A program made the translations under genes and the position numbers. Below the pieces are notes generated by a model. The model was not told where the DNA came from and made no database searches. It saw nothing but the letters and a program-made list of their open reading frames with translations. Positions 1 through 7,694 of a stretch of DNA of 64,000 nucleotides are shown here, in pieces (the stretch's first letter is position 1; each line of letters opens with the position of its first letter). The stretch is from the NCBI RefSeq assembly GCF_004299785.2, contig NZ_CP036246.2, positions 868,001 to 932,000 on the forward strand, written 5' to 3'. This stretch comes from Arcobacter porcinus (GTDB taxonomy: Bacteria > Campylobacterota > Campylobacteria > Campylobacterales > Arcobacteraceae).

Positions 1-2496
1 GCTCAAACTGCTGAATTAGTTGAGCTTTTAAAAGCTAGTAAAGTAGAAGATGCAGATTATGCATTAAATCTATTTAAAAATAAAATTAACCCAGGTGTTG
101 ATGATGCTGCTTATGTTAAAGCTGCTTTTTTAAATGATATTGTTCAAGGTAAAGTTTCATGTTCAGTGATTTCAAAAGTTGAAGCTATTGAAATTTTAGG
201 AACAATGATGGGTGGATTTAACGTACCACCACTAGTAGAAGCTCTTAAAATAGCTGAAGTAGCTGATGCTGCTGCAAAAGAATTAAAAAATACAATCTTA
301 GTATATAACTCATTTAATGATGTAAAAACTTTAATGGATGCAGGAAATGCAAAAGCTAAAGAGGTTATTGAATCTTGGGCAAAAGCTGAATGGTTTACAA
401 ATAAGCCAGAACTTGAAAAAGAGATTACTTTAACTGTATATAAAATTCCAGGTGAGACAAATACAGATGATTTATCTCCAGCAACTGTTGCATTTACAAG
501 AGCAGATATTCCTTTACATGCAACTGCAATGTTACAATCAAGAATGGAAAAACCACTTGATAAAATGGCTGAATTAAAAGCAAAAGGTCATCCTTTAGCA
601 TATGTTGGAGATGTTGTAGGAACTGGTTCATCAAGAAAATCGGGAATCAACTCTGTTCAATGGCATATGGGAAGAGATATTCCAGGTGTTCCAAATAAAA
701 GAACAGGTGGAGTTGTAATTGGATCAATTATTGCACCAATTTTCTTTAATACAGCAGAAGATTCAGGATGTTTACCAATCGAAGCAAATGTTGATAGTAT
801 TGAAACAGGTGATGTAATTACACTAAAACCATATGCTGGTGAAATTGTAAAAGATGGAAAAGTTGTTTCTACATTCAAATTAAATCCAAATACTTTAACA
901 GATGAGATGAGAGCAGGTGGAAGAATTCCTCTTATTATTGGAAAAGGTTTAACTGCAAAAGCTAGAGAAGCATTAAAACTTGGTGCTTCTGATATGTTTA
1001 TATCTCCTGAGCAACCAGCTGATAATGGAAAAGGATTTACTCAAGCACAAAAAATGGTTGGAAAAGCTTGTGGTGTTGAAGGTATTAAGCCAGGAATGTA
1101 TGTTGAGCCAATCGCTACAACAGTTGGAAGCCAAGATACAACAGGACCAATGACAAGAGATGAGATTAAAGAACTTGCAGCATTAAGTTTTGGTGCTGAT
1201 ATGGTTATGCAATCATTCTGTCACACAGCTGCTTATCCAAAACCAGCAGATATTAAATTAAGACATACTTTACCAGATTTTATTAATTCAAGAGGAGGAG
1301 TTACACTTAAGCCAGGTGATGGTGTTATTCACTCATGGTTAAATAGACTTTGTTTACCTGATACTGTAGGAACAGGTGGAGATTCACATACAAGATTCCC
1401 AATTGGTATCTCATTCCCAGCTGGATCAGGACTTATTGCATTTGCTGGTGTTACAGGAATGATGCCTTTAACTATGCCAGAATCTGTTTTAGTTAAATTT
1501 ACTGGAACAATGCAAGCTGGAATTACACTAAGAGATTTAGTAAATGCTATTCCATATTATGCAATTAAACAAGGACTATTAACTGTTCCTAAGAAAAATA
1601 AGAAAAATATTTTTGCTGGAACAATTATTGAAATTCAAGGTTTACCAGATTTAAAAGTTGAACAAGCATTTGAATTATCTGATGCATCTGCTGAAAGATC
1701 TGCAGCTGCTTGTTCTGTTCAATTAAACAAAGAACCAATTATTGAGTATTTATCTTCAAATATTGCTTTAATCGAAAAAATGATTGAAGAGGGATACGAA
1801 GATGCAAAAACTCTTCAAAGAAGAGCTGATAAAATGAAAGAGTGGATTAAAAACCCTCAATTATTAGAGCCAGATGCAGATGCTGAATATTTAGCAACAA
1901 TTGAAATTAATCTTGATGAGATTAAAGAGCCAATTTTAGCTTGTCCAAATGATCCAGATGATGTTGCAACATTATCAGAAATTTTAGCTGATGATTCAAG
2001 ACCAAAAAATATTGATGAAGTATTCGTTGGATCTTGTATGACAAATATTGGATTATTTAGAGCTTTAGGTGAAGTACTTAAAGGTGAAGGTGTTGCTAAA
2101 GCAAAACTATGGGTTGCACCACCAACAAAAATGGATGAAGCTCAATTAACAGAAGAGGGATATTATGCAGCATTTGCAGCAGCAGGTGCTAGAATTGAGA
2201 TTCCAGGATGTTCATTATGTATGGGTAACCAAGCACAAGTAAGTGAAGGTTCAACTGTATTCTCAACTTCAACAAGAAACTTTGATAATAGACTTGGTAA
2301 AAACTCAAAAGTTTATTTAGGTTCAGCAGAAGTTGCAGCTGTTGCAGCACTTTTAGGAAGAATTCCAACAGTTAAAGAGTATTTAGATATCGTTGCTCAA
2401 AAAATTAATGCAAGTAACAAAGATAATGTTTATAAATACTTAAACTTCCACCAAGTAAGTGGTGAACATTTAACTACACTTTTAACTTCAAGATAA
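1..2496 (+). CDS. acnB: Aconitate hydratase B (5' end outside window)
   Basis: This is the bifunctional aconitase / 2-methylisocitrate dehydratase of the TCA cycle, a cytosolic [4Fe-4S] enzyme that interconverts citrate and isocitrate. The reading frame is open from base 1, so the true start is upstream; the visible part is 831 codons, most of the roughly 850-residue family length. The order is that of AcnB: HEAT-like N-terminal part, then the swivel domain (GTGSSRKSG near base 620), then the catalytic domains with GGDSHTRFP near base 1375. The Fe-S ligands are visible as GSCMTNIG near 2030 and GCSLCMGN near 2210. It is followed by two hairpin terminators and by a convergent two-component pair. 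Identification is secure; only the N-terminus is missing. Confidence 0.97.
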   Translation, partial: AQTAELVELLKASKVEDADYALNLFKNKINPGVDDAAYVKAAFLNDIVQGKVSCSVISKVEAIEILGTMMGGFNVPPLVEALKIAEVADAAAKELKNTILVYNSFNDVKTLMDAGNAKAKEVIESWAKAEWFTNKPELEKEITLTVYKIPGETNTDDLSPATVAFTRADIPLHATAMLQSRMEKPLDKMAELKAKGHPLAYVGDVVGTGSSRKSGINSVQWHMGRDIPGVPNKRTGGVVIGSIIAPIFFNTAEDSGCLPIEANVDSIETGDVITLKPYAGEIVKDGKVVSTFKLNPNTLTDEMRAGGRIPLIIGKGLTAKAREALKLGASDMFISPEQPADNGKGFTQAQKMVGKACGVEGIKPGMYVEPIATTVGSQDTTGPMTRDEIKELAALSFGADMVMQSFCHTAAYPKPADIKLRHTLPDFINSRGGVTLKPGDGVIHSWLNRLCLPDTVGTGGDSHTRFPIGISFPAGSGLIAFAGVTGMMPLTMPESVLVKFTGTMQAGITLRDLVNAIPYYAIKQGLLTVPKKNKKNIFAGTIIEIQGLPDLKVEQAFELSDASAERSAAACSVQLNKEPIIEYLSSNIALIEKMIEEGYEDAKTLQRRADKMKEWIKNPQLLEPDADAEYLATIEINLDEIKEPILACPNDPDDVATLSEILADDSRPKNIDEVFVGSCMTNIGLFRALGEVLKGEGVAKAKLWVAPPTKMDEAQLTEEGYYAAFAAAGARIEIPGCSLCMGNQAQVSEGSTVFSTSTRNFDNRLGKNSKVYLGSAEVAAVAALLGRIPTVKEYLDIVAQKINASNKDNVYKYLNFHQVSGEHLTTLLTSR

Positions 2497-2511
2497 TATC
2501 TTGAAGTTTTT
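2484..2511 (+). terminator. Hairpin overlapping the acnB stop codon
   Basis: An 11-base perfect inverted repeat, AACTTCAAGAT (2484-2494) and ATCTTGAAGTT (2498-2508), has a 3-base loop and ends in a short T run. The acnB stop codon TAA (2494-2496) lies at the top of the stem. It looks like an intrinsic terminator or 3'-end stabilising hairpin. Confidence 0.65.
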
Positions 2512-2545
2512 ACAAAGAGTTTCTACTCTTTGTAATACTTTTTTT
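2511..2545 (+). terminator. Second hairpin terminator after acnB
   Basis: TACAAAGAGT (2511-2520) pairs with ACTCTTTGTA (2525-2534) over a TTCT loop, followed within four bases by a seven-T tract (2539-2545). This is a classic intrinsic terminator directly behind the first hairpin. It separates acnB from the convergent response regulator gene. Confidence 0.8.
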
Positions 2546-2557
2546 AAATATATTATT

Positions 2558-3214
2558 TTATGAAATCATATAACCGCTAGAAGAAACATTCTCTATTAAA
2601 TCTTTTGATGTTTTTACTCTTAATCTTTTTATAAAAGTTCTAACTCTTTCATCACTTATATCTTTTTCATCCCATAGTTTTTCTTTTATTAATTCAAGTT
2701 TTACAAGTGAATTTCTGTTTTCTACTAAAAGATTTATAAAATCTTTTTCTCTTTTTGTTAGTTTCACTAAAATATCATCTTTGTAAAGATTTAAAGTAGA
2801 ATTTGAAAATATGAAACCATCTTTTAACTCTATATCTTTATCTTTATTTATTTTTAGAGATAACTCTTTTAAATAAGCTACAAATTCATCAGGATCAAAT
2901 GGTTTTATAAAATATTTATTTATTCCTATATCTATTGCTTTTAGAAGTTTTTCTTTTTGGCTATATGCACTTAAAACTACTATTGAGATTTTGTCATTTT
3001 CTTCTTTTATAATTTTGCACATATCTAAACCATCTAAAATAGGCATTGTAATATCACTTATTACAATATCTGGTTTAAAACTTCTATATTTTTCTAAACC
3101 AGTTTTCCCATCATTTGCAATAATAACTCTAAAAAAACAATCTTTTATTGAAGCTCTTATTAGCTTTGCTAAATCATCTTCATCTTCTACGATTAATACT
3201 CTTAAATTTTTCAT
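2558..3214 (-). CDS. OmpR/PhoB-family response regulator
   Basis: This 218-residue protein has an N-terminal receiver domain (about 1-115) and a C-terminal winged-helix DNA-binding domain (about 125-218). The receiver keeps the acidic pair at residues 10-12, the phospho-acceptor Asp54 (ISDITMP) and Lys104 (YFIKPF). It lies downstream of the histidine kinase on the same strand and overlaps it by four bases, so the two are presumably a cognate pair made from one transcript. The target genes cannot be read from the sequence. It ends just before the acnB terminators, so the two transcripts converge. Confidence 0.92.
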   Translation of the reverse strand: MKNLRVLIVEDEDDLAKLIRASIKDCFFRVIIANDGKTGLEKYRSFKPDIVISDITMPILDGLDMCKIIKEENDKISIVVLSAYSQKEKLLKAIDIGINKYFIKPFDPDEFVAYLKELSLKINKDKDIELKDGFIFSNSTLNLYKDDILVKLTKREKDFINLLVENRNSLVKLELIKEKLWDEKDISDERVRTFIKRLRVKTSKDLIENVSSSGYMIS

Positions 3215-4284
3215 TTTTTTATAGGAAACTTTATAGTAAATTTAAGACCATCATTTGTATTTTCATACATGATTTCTCCTTCAAAACTATTTTCTATTAT
3301 GATTTTAGATATAAAAAGTCCAAGACCTGTACCACTACTTTGATGCTTTGTTGTAAAATATGGTTCAAAAATTTTATCAAAAACTTCTTTTTCTAAGCCT
3401 TTTGCATTGTCACTATATTCTAAAAATATATCATCATCTTTTTTATAAGATTTTATTAAAATCTCTTTCTTTTCAACTTCTTTTTGAATAAAGGCATCTT
3501 TAGAGTTGTTTATTAAGTTTACAATAATTTGAGTAAGTTCATTTTTTACACCAAATATTTCTAGACTTTTAACTAAATCAAATTTTATAGATATATTTTC
3601 ATCTTCTATAATTCTTGATAATATTTTTAAAGTCTCTTTTATGCTTAAATTTAATAAAAACTTCTCTTTTTGTTTTTGTGGAGCAAAAAAGTTTGTAAAA
3701 TCTTCAATAGTATTTGACATACCAAAAACTAAATTTTTACTACTTTGATATAGTTTTTCAAACTCTTTTTCATCTTTATTAATAAAAGCTTTTTTACTAT
3801 TAAATAGAGTTAAATTTAATTCAGTTAGAGGTTGTCTCCATTGGTGAGCAATATTTGCAAGCATTTGACCAAGACTTGCCATTCTTGATTGTAAAAATAT
3901 GATTTTCTGATTTTTTTCTAATTCATTTTGAAGCATTACTTCATTTGTAATATCATATCTTATTGCAATAAATTCTATAATATTTTCAAACTCATCCAAA
4001 ATAGGGATGATAGTTGTGTTCAAATAGATTGTTTTTTTACTTTTAGATAGGTTTTTAACTGTTGCTTTGTGAACGTTTTTATTTAAAATAGTTTCCCAAA
4101 GAGTTTTAAAACTCTCTTTAGGAGTATCAGGATGTCTTATAATATTGTGATTCTTTCCTATAAGTTCATCTTTTTCATACTCAAAAAGCTTTATAAACTC
4201 ATCATTTACAAAAGTTATAATTCCATTTATATCTGTTTTTGAAACAATATTTGAGTTTTCTATGGCTTTTTGGTAGTTATTCAT
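3211..4284 (-). CDS. Soluble PAS-domain sensor histidine kinase
   Basis: This 357-residue kinase has no membrane segment. It has an N-terminal PAS domain (about 10-115), a dimerisation/phospho-acceptor region with His147 in AHQWRQPL, and a HATPase domain with the N box (NLINNSKDAF), DNAKG and GTGLGLFIS motifs. The PAS domain contains IIRHPDTPKESF, close to the RHPD motif of Aer-type PAS domains that bind FAD. A redox or energy signal is therefore plausible but inferred. It is the first gene of a two-gene unit with the response regulator, and is divergent from the antitoxin-like gene at 4380. Confidence 0.9.
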   Translation of the reverse strand: MNNYQKAIENSNIVSKTDINGIITFVNDEFIKLFEYEKDELIGKNHNIIRHPDTPKESFKTLWETILNKNVHKATVKNLSKSKKTIYLNTTIIPILDEFENIIEFIAIRYDITNEVMLQNELEKNQKIIFLQSRMASLGQMLANIAHQWRQPLTELNLTLFNSKKAFINKDEKEFEKLYQSSKNLVFGMSNTIEDFTNFFAPQKQKEKFLLNLSIKETLKILSRIIEDENISIKFDLVKSLEIFGVKNELTQIIVNLINNSKDAFIQKEVEKKEILIKSYKKDDDIFLEYSDNAKGLEKEVFDKIFEPYFTTKHQSSGTGLGLFISKIIIENSFEGEIMYENTNDGLKFTIKFPIKK

Positions 4285-4318
4285 TTTGAAAGTATATCAA
4301 TTTATAAATAAGTGCATA

Positions 4319-4324
4319 ATTATA
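4319..4324 (-). promoter_or_regulatory. Putative -10 box for the kinase-regulator pair
   Basis: Read on the minus strand this is TATAAT, about 35 bases upstream of the kinase start at 4284. Campylobacterota housekeeping promoters usually keep a -10 box but lack a clear -35 box, which fits here. It lies in the 95-base divergent region shared with the antitoxin gene. Confidence 0.35.
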
Positions 4325-4351
4325 ATAAATAGAATAAGATATTAAATATTG

Positions 4352-4357
4352 TATAAT
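4352..4357 (+). promoter_or_regulatory. Putative -10 box for the antitoxin-like gene
   Basis: A perfect TATAAT stands 22 bases upstream of the ATG at 4380, and AAAGGAG lies between them as a ribosome binding site. A second TATAAT occurs at 4321-4326, so the exact promoter is uncertain. Confidence 0.4.
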
Positions 4358-4379
4358 CATAAAATTTAAAGGAGTAAAT

Positions 4380-4595
4380 ATGAAAACTATAAAATTACAA
4401 ATCGCAGATAGTGTATTTGATAAAGTTTTTTATTTCTTAGATAATCTTCCTAAGAATGAGGTTAAAATTATTGAAGATAGTAGTTCTGATGATTTAGCTT
4501 TTTTAGAAAATGAGATAAATAATGGAATTAAATCAGGTATATTTAATAAATCACATGAAGATATTATAAAAGAATTAAAACAAAAATATGTATAA
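4380..4595 (+). CDS. Antitoxin-like small protein
   Basis: This 71-residue acidic protein begins MKTIKLQIADSVFDKVFYFL and has a C-terminal charged tail. Its size, the N-terminal beta-strand/helix pattern and its position ahead of a ParE-like fragment match the antitoxins of RelBE/ParDE-type pairs. A strong ribosome binding site (AAAGGAG) precedes the ATG. It overlaps the following toxin-like ORF by eight bases, the usual coupling for such pairs. Because the toxin appears broken, this may be an orphan antitoxin now. The family assignment rests on context and general character rather than on a diagnostic motif. Confidence 0.65.
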   Translation: MKTIKLQIADSVFDKVFYFLDNLPKNEVKIIEDSSSDDLAFLENEINNGIKSGIFNKSHEDIIKELKQKYV

Positions 4596-4767
4596 AATTA
4601 AGTATACAAATCAAGCTATAGTAGATTTAGAAGAAAGCATCTCTTATATAGCAAAAGATAGCAGGAATAATGCTTTAGAAAATAAAAATCAGGAGCTGAA
4701 ACTACTTAAATTTCAACACCTAATTAATCATATTAATTCCTATTCAAAATCTCACAAACTTCTTTAG
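4588..4767 (+). pseudogene. Truncated ParE/RelE-like toxin
   Basis: A 59-residue ORF starts at an ATG overlapping the end of the antitoxin-like gene. It begins MYKIKYTNQAIVDLEESISY, which is the N-terminal part of a ParE/RelE toxin (typical length 90-100 residues). After the segment IAKDSRNNALE the sequence no longer resembles the family and the C-terminal strands that carry the usual active residues are absent. The tail reads into the 3' end of the convergent hemB gene (overlap 4733-4767). I read this as a decayed toxin whose 3' part was lost; a short functional variant cannot be excluded. Confidence 0.6.
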
Positions 4768-5707
4768 CATGATAAGAGATAATAATATTTGCTCCAGCTC
4801 TTTTAAAAGCGATCATAGTTTCCATAACAACTCTTTCATAATCTATTAAACCAGCAAGTCCTGCGTGTTTAATCATTGCATATTCTCCACTTACATTGTA
4901 AACACAAAGAGGAAGTTTTGTCTCATTTCTAATATCTCTTACAATATCTAAAAATGCTAAAGCTGGTTTTACCATTAAAATATCTGCACCTTCTTTTTCA
5001 TCTTCTAAAGTTTCATTTATCGCTTCAAGTCTATTTGCAACATCCATTTGGTATGTTCTTCTATCTCCAAAACTAGGAGTTGATTCAGCAACATCTCTAA
5101 ATGGACCATAATAACCACTAGCAAATTTAGTAGAATATGCCATTATTGGTAAATCTTGAAAACCATTATCATCTAATGTTTTTCTAAGTGTTGAAATAAT
5201 TCCATCCATCATTCCACTTGGTGCTATCATATCTGCCCCAGCTTTTGCATGAACTAAAGCTTGAAGAGCTGATATTTCAAGAGTTTTATCATTGTGAACA
5301 CTTTGTGTTTTTGGATCAAGTATTCCACAATGTCCGTGATCTGTATATTCACAAAAACATAAGTCAGTCACAATAAACATATTTGGAAATTTCTCTTTTA
5401 TTGCTTTAATTGTTCTTGCAATAATACTTTCATCATCTAAACATTCACTCCCAACAGAGTCTTTTAAGTCTGGAATTGCAAAAAGAATTATAGAGTTTAA
5501 TCCTATTTTTTGAAGATATTCACACTCTTTTAAAATCTCATCAATACTCATTTGAAAAACACCTGGCATAGATGAAACTTCTACTTTAACAGCTTTTCCC
5601 TCTTTTACAAAAAGTGGATATATAAAATCATTTTTACTTAATGTTGTCTCTTGTACTAAATTTCTTAGTGTCTCATTTAATCTTAATCTTCTAAATCGTT
5701 TAAACAT
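4733..5707 (-). CDS. hemB: Porphobilinogen synthase (delta-aminolevulinate dehydratase)
   Basis: This 324-residue enzyme condenses two 5-aminolevulinate molecules to porphobilinogen in haem synthesis. The two active-site lysines are Lys194 ([13 protein letters not shown]) and Lys247 ([10 protein letters not shown]). The metal site has the cysteine form, with Cys117, Cys119 and Cys127 in the segment [13 protein letters not shown], so a zinc-dependent type is expected. Length is normal. It is transcribed away from ribA; its 3' end is overlapped by the truncated toxin ORF on the other strand. hemN, another haem gene, occurs at 29687. Confidence 0.97.
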   Translation of the reverse strand: MFKRFRRLRLNETLRNLVQETTLSKNDFIYPLFVKEGKAVKVEVSSMPGVFQMSIDEILKECEYLQKIGLNSIILFAIPDLKDSVGSECLDDESIIARTIKAIKEKFPNMFIVTDLCFCEYTDHGHCGILDPKTQSVHNDKTLEISALQALVHAKAGADMIAPSGMMDGIISTLRKTLDDNGFQDLPIMAYSTKFASGYYGPFRDVAESTPSFGDRRTYQMDVANRLEAINETLEDEKEGADILMVKPALAFLDIVRDIRNETKLPLCVYNVSGEYAMIKHAGLAGLIDYERVVMETMIAFKRAGANIIISYHAKEVCEILNRN

Positions 5708-5726
5708 ATTATTTACCTCTTTTTGA

Positions 5727-5732
5727 TATAAT
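5727..5732 (+). promoter_or_regulatory. Putative -10 box for the ribA operon
   Basis: TTTGATATAATCTTGC contains a perfect TATAAT, 34 bases upstream of the ribA start. The 59-base divergent gap between hemB and ribA has room for one promoter each way; for hemB, TAAAAT on the minus strand at 5739-5744 is the best candidate. Confidence 0.4.
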
Positions 5733-5766
5733 CTTGCGATTTTAACAGTTTAAGGTTTAAAAACAA

Positions 5767-6342
5767 ATGAGTATAGAAGAATCAAATATAGCAAACTTAC
5801 CCACAAAATATGGAGAGTTTAGAATAAAAGCGTACAAAGATGGAAATCAAGAGCATTTAGCAATTATGAGCCAAGATTTCGAACAAATAGATGCTCCTTA
5901 TGTAAGAATTCACTCAGAGTGTTTAACAGGCGATACTTTAGGAAGTTTAAAGTGTGATTGTAGAAATCAGCTTGAATTGTCTTTGCAGTTTATTGCAAAA
6001 AATGGTGGATTAGTTATTTATCATAGACAAGAGGGAAGAAATATAGGTTTGCTAAATAAAGTAAATGCTTATGCTTTACAAGATTTAGGAAGAAATACTA
6101 TTGAAGCAAATATTGAGTTGGGTTTTGCAGAAGATGAGCGAGATTATAGAGTTGTTAAATATATTTTTGAAAATCTTGCTTTAAAAAAACTAAAACTTAT
6201 CACAAATAATCCAGCAAAATTAAAATATGTAGAGTCTTTAGGAATAGAGATAGTTGAAAGAATTCCAGCTATTATAAAAGCAAATAAATATAATGAACTA
6301 TATTTATCTACAAAAAAAGAGAAAATGGGGCATCTAATTTGA
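5767..6342 (+). CDS. ribA: GTP cyclohydrolase II
   Basis: This 191-residue enzyme performs the first step of riboflavin synthesis, opening GTP to a diaminopyrimidine with release of formate and pyrophosphate. The zinc ligands are Cys52, Cys63 and Cys65 in the segment ECLTGDTLGSLKCDC, and the substrate loop RQEGRNIGLLNK follows at about 87-98. It is the stand-alone form without a DHBP synthase domain. Its TGA overlaps the TTG start of rsmG, so it heads a tightly coupled run that extends to glyS. Confidence 0.95.
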   Translation: MSIEESNIANLPTKYGEFRIKAYKDGNQEHLAIMSQDFEQIDAPYVRIHSECLTGDTLGSLKCDCRNQLELSLQFIAKNGGLVIYHRQEGRNIGLLNKVNAYALQDLGRNTIEANIELGFAEDERDYRVVKYIFENLALKKLKLITNNPAKLKYVESLGIEIVERIPAIIKANKYNELYLSTKKEKMGHLI

Positions 6343-6926
6343 GTTTAAAAAACTTATTAGAAAAAAATGATTTAAAACTTGAAGATAGTTTTTATAAAGA
6401 TATTCAAGTATTTATAGAATTGCTTCAAAAATGGGGGAAAGTTCATAATCTTAGTGGAAGATTAGATGAACAAAGTATTTATGAAAATATTTTAGACTCT
6501 TTATCTCCTTTAAATTTTATTGAAAAGTTTGAAAGCTTTGCAGATGTAGGAACAGGTGCTGGGTATCCAGGGCTTATAATTGCTATTGCAAAAAAAGATA
6601 TAAAAGCATATTTAATAGAACCAAGAGCAAAAAGAGTTGCTTTTTTGAATTTTGTAAAAGCTAGTTTAGGATTAGAAAATCTTACAATTTTACAAAATAG
6701 AGTTGAAAATATAGAAGATATAAAAGTAGAATTAATCACGAGTAGAGCTGTAACAAATACAAAACTTCTAATAGATTTAACAAAAAATATAAAAGAAGCT
6801 TATAGTTCGTACCTTTTTTACAAAGAAAGCTTACTTGAAAATGAGCTAGAAGAAGCAAAAATAAATAACTATAAAGTAGTTTCAAGAAATGATAGAAACT
6901 ATTTATATATAAAAGGAAAAAAATGA
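6339..6926 (+). CDS. rsmG: 16S rRNA (guanine-N7)-methyltransferase RsmG
   Basis: RsmG (GidB) methylates a guanine in the 530 loop of 16S rRNA using SAM. The 195-residue product shows the SAM-binding motif FADVGTGAGYPGL at about 67-79 and the downstream EPRAKRVAFL motif typical of the family. The start is TTG at 6339, overlapping the ribA stop as ATTTGA, and the next gene overlaps its stop by four bases. Translational coupling along this operon is therefore likely. Confidence 0.93.
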   Translation: MSLKNLLEKNDLKLEDSFYKDIQVFIELLQKWGKVHNLSGRLDEQSIYENILDSLSPLNFIEKFESFADVGTGAGYPGLIIAIAKKDIKAYLIEPRAKRVAFLNFVKASLGLENLTILQNRVENIEDIKVELITSRAVTNTKLLIDLTKNIKEAYSSYLFYKESLLENELEEAKINNYKVVSRNDRNYLYIKGKK

Positions 6927-7147
6927 TTTTAAAAATAATATTTGTAGTTGTGGTACTTTTTTTAATATATTTAATATTTTTTAAAAAAACAAGAGATAAA
7001 AGTGGTTCAAATAGAAATGACAAAATGATTAGTGATGAGATGCTTGAGTGTCCAAGTTGTGGAACTTTTATCTCTCAAAAAGAGGCTATTTTAAGTAATG
7101 GAAGATTTTTTTGCTCTAAAGAGTGTTTAAATAATAAAAGGGCTTAA
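6923..7147 (+). CDS. Small membrane-anchored zinc-ribbon protein (PP0621-like)
   Basis: This 74-residue protein has one N-terminal transmembrane segment (about 2-20), a short basic linker, and a C-terminal metal-binding knuckle with CPSCGTFI and FFCSKEC. The pattern Cys-X2-Cys ... Cys-X3-Cys after a single membrane helix is that of the PP0621 family, whose function is not established. It overlaps the rsmG stop (ATGA) and is followed after two bases by the next gene, so it is part of the ribA-glyS run. Confidence 0.75.
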   Translation: MILKIIFVVVVLFLIYLIFFKKTRDKSGSNRNDKMISDEMLECPSCGTFISQKEAILSNGRFFCSKECLNNKRA

Positions 7148-7149
7148 AA

Positions 7150-7530
7150 GTGAAGATTATAGGAGATGATTTAATACCTTTTGAAGATTTTTTTGTAGTT
7201 AATCTTATTGAAGATATTGCAAAAACTAAATCAAATTCTCAAATCTTTTTTGATTTTGATGAAAAATTATTAAAATACTCTTTTGAACAAAGTATAAACT
7301 TTTTTGTAAGAGTAAAATCTATAAAAGAGGCTATATATTCAAATAGTTTAAATGCAAAATATATAGTTTGTGAAAAAGAGTTAGCAAAAGAGCTTCAAAA
7401 AATAGCAGATAATTATATGTTTGATAGTAAAATTCTAGCTTTGATTGAAAGTAATGAAGAGTTTGAAGAGATTGCAAGATTTGAGATTGATGGTGTAATT
7501 TATAGAGAAACTATTAAGGAGAGAATATGA
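7150..7530 (+). CDS. Conserved hypothetical protein
   Basis: I do not recognise this 126-residue acidic soluble protein. It starts with GTG at 7150, two bases after the previous stop, and its TGA overlaps the ATG of the next small ORF. It contains no cysteine pair, membrane segment or nucleotide motif that I can see. The sequence alternates short strands and helices (FEDFFVVNLIEDIAKTKSN near the start). Its position inside a co-translated run supports it being a real gene. Confidence 0.7.
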   Translation: MKIIGDDLIPFEDFFVVNLIEDIAKTKSNSQIFFDFDEKLLKYSFEQSINFFVRVKSIKEAIYSNSLNAKYIVCEKELAKELQKIADNYMFDSKILALIESNEEFEEIARFEIDGVIYRETIKERI

Positions 7531-7694
7531 AAGAGATTTTGGATTTTGTAATATTATCTCTATTTATTTTTATGCTTGCAATGTTTATAATAAATTTTAA
7601 TAGACAACAGATAAAGAAGCATGTAGATAGACTTGAAGAGAGTGAAAGAAAAAAAGAAGAAGAAAACCAAAATAAGGACAAACAAGATGCTTAA
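7527..7694 (+). CDS. 55-residue single-pass membrane protein
   Basis: The ORF begins at an ATG that overlaps the previous stop codon (ATGA at 7527) and ends at 7694, overlapping the start of glyS by eight bases. The product has one hydrophobic helix (about 6-23, FVILSLFIFMLAMFI) followed by a highly charged Lys/Glu-rich tail (EESERKKEEENQNKDK). No family is recognised. The tight overlaps on both sides argue that it is translated. It is short enough to be missed by automatic gene calling. Confidence 0.65.
   Translation: MKEILDFVILSLFIFMLAMFIINFNRQQIKKHVDRLEESERKKEEENQNKDKQDA

Noticed and set aside
7633-7686. Longer glyS start at TTG 7633
   Set aside because: The added lysine-rich segment belongs to the overlapping small ORF, and ATG 7687 gives the family N-terminus with a proper ribosome binding site.
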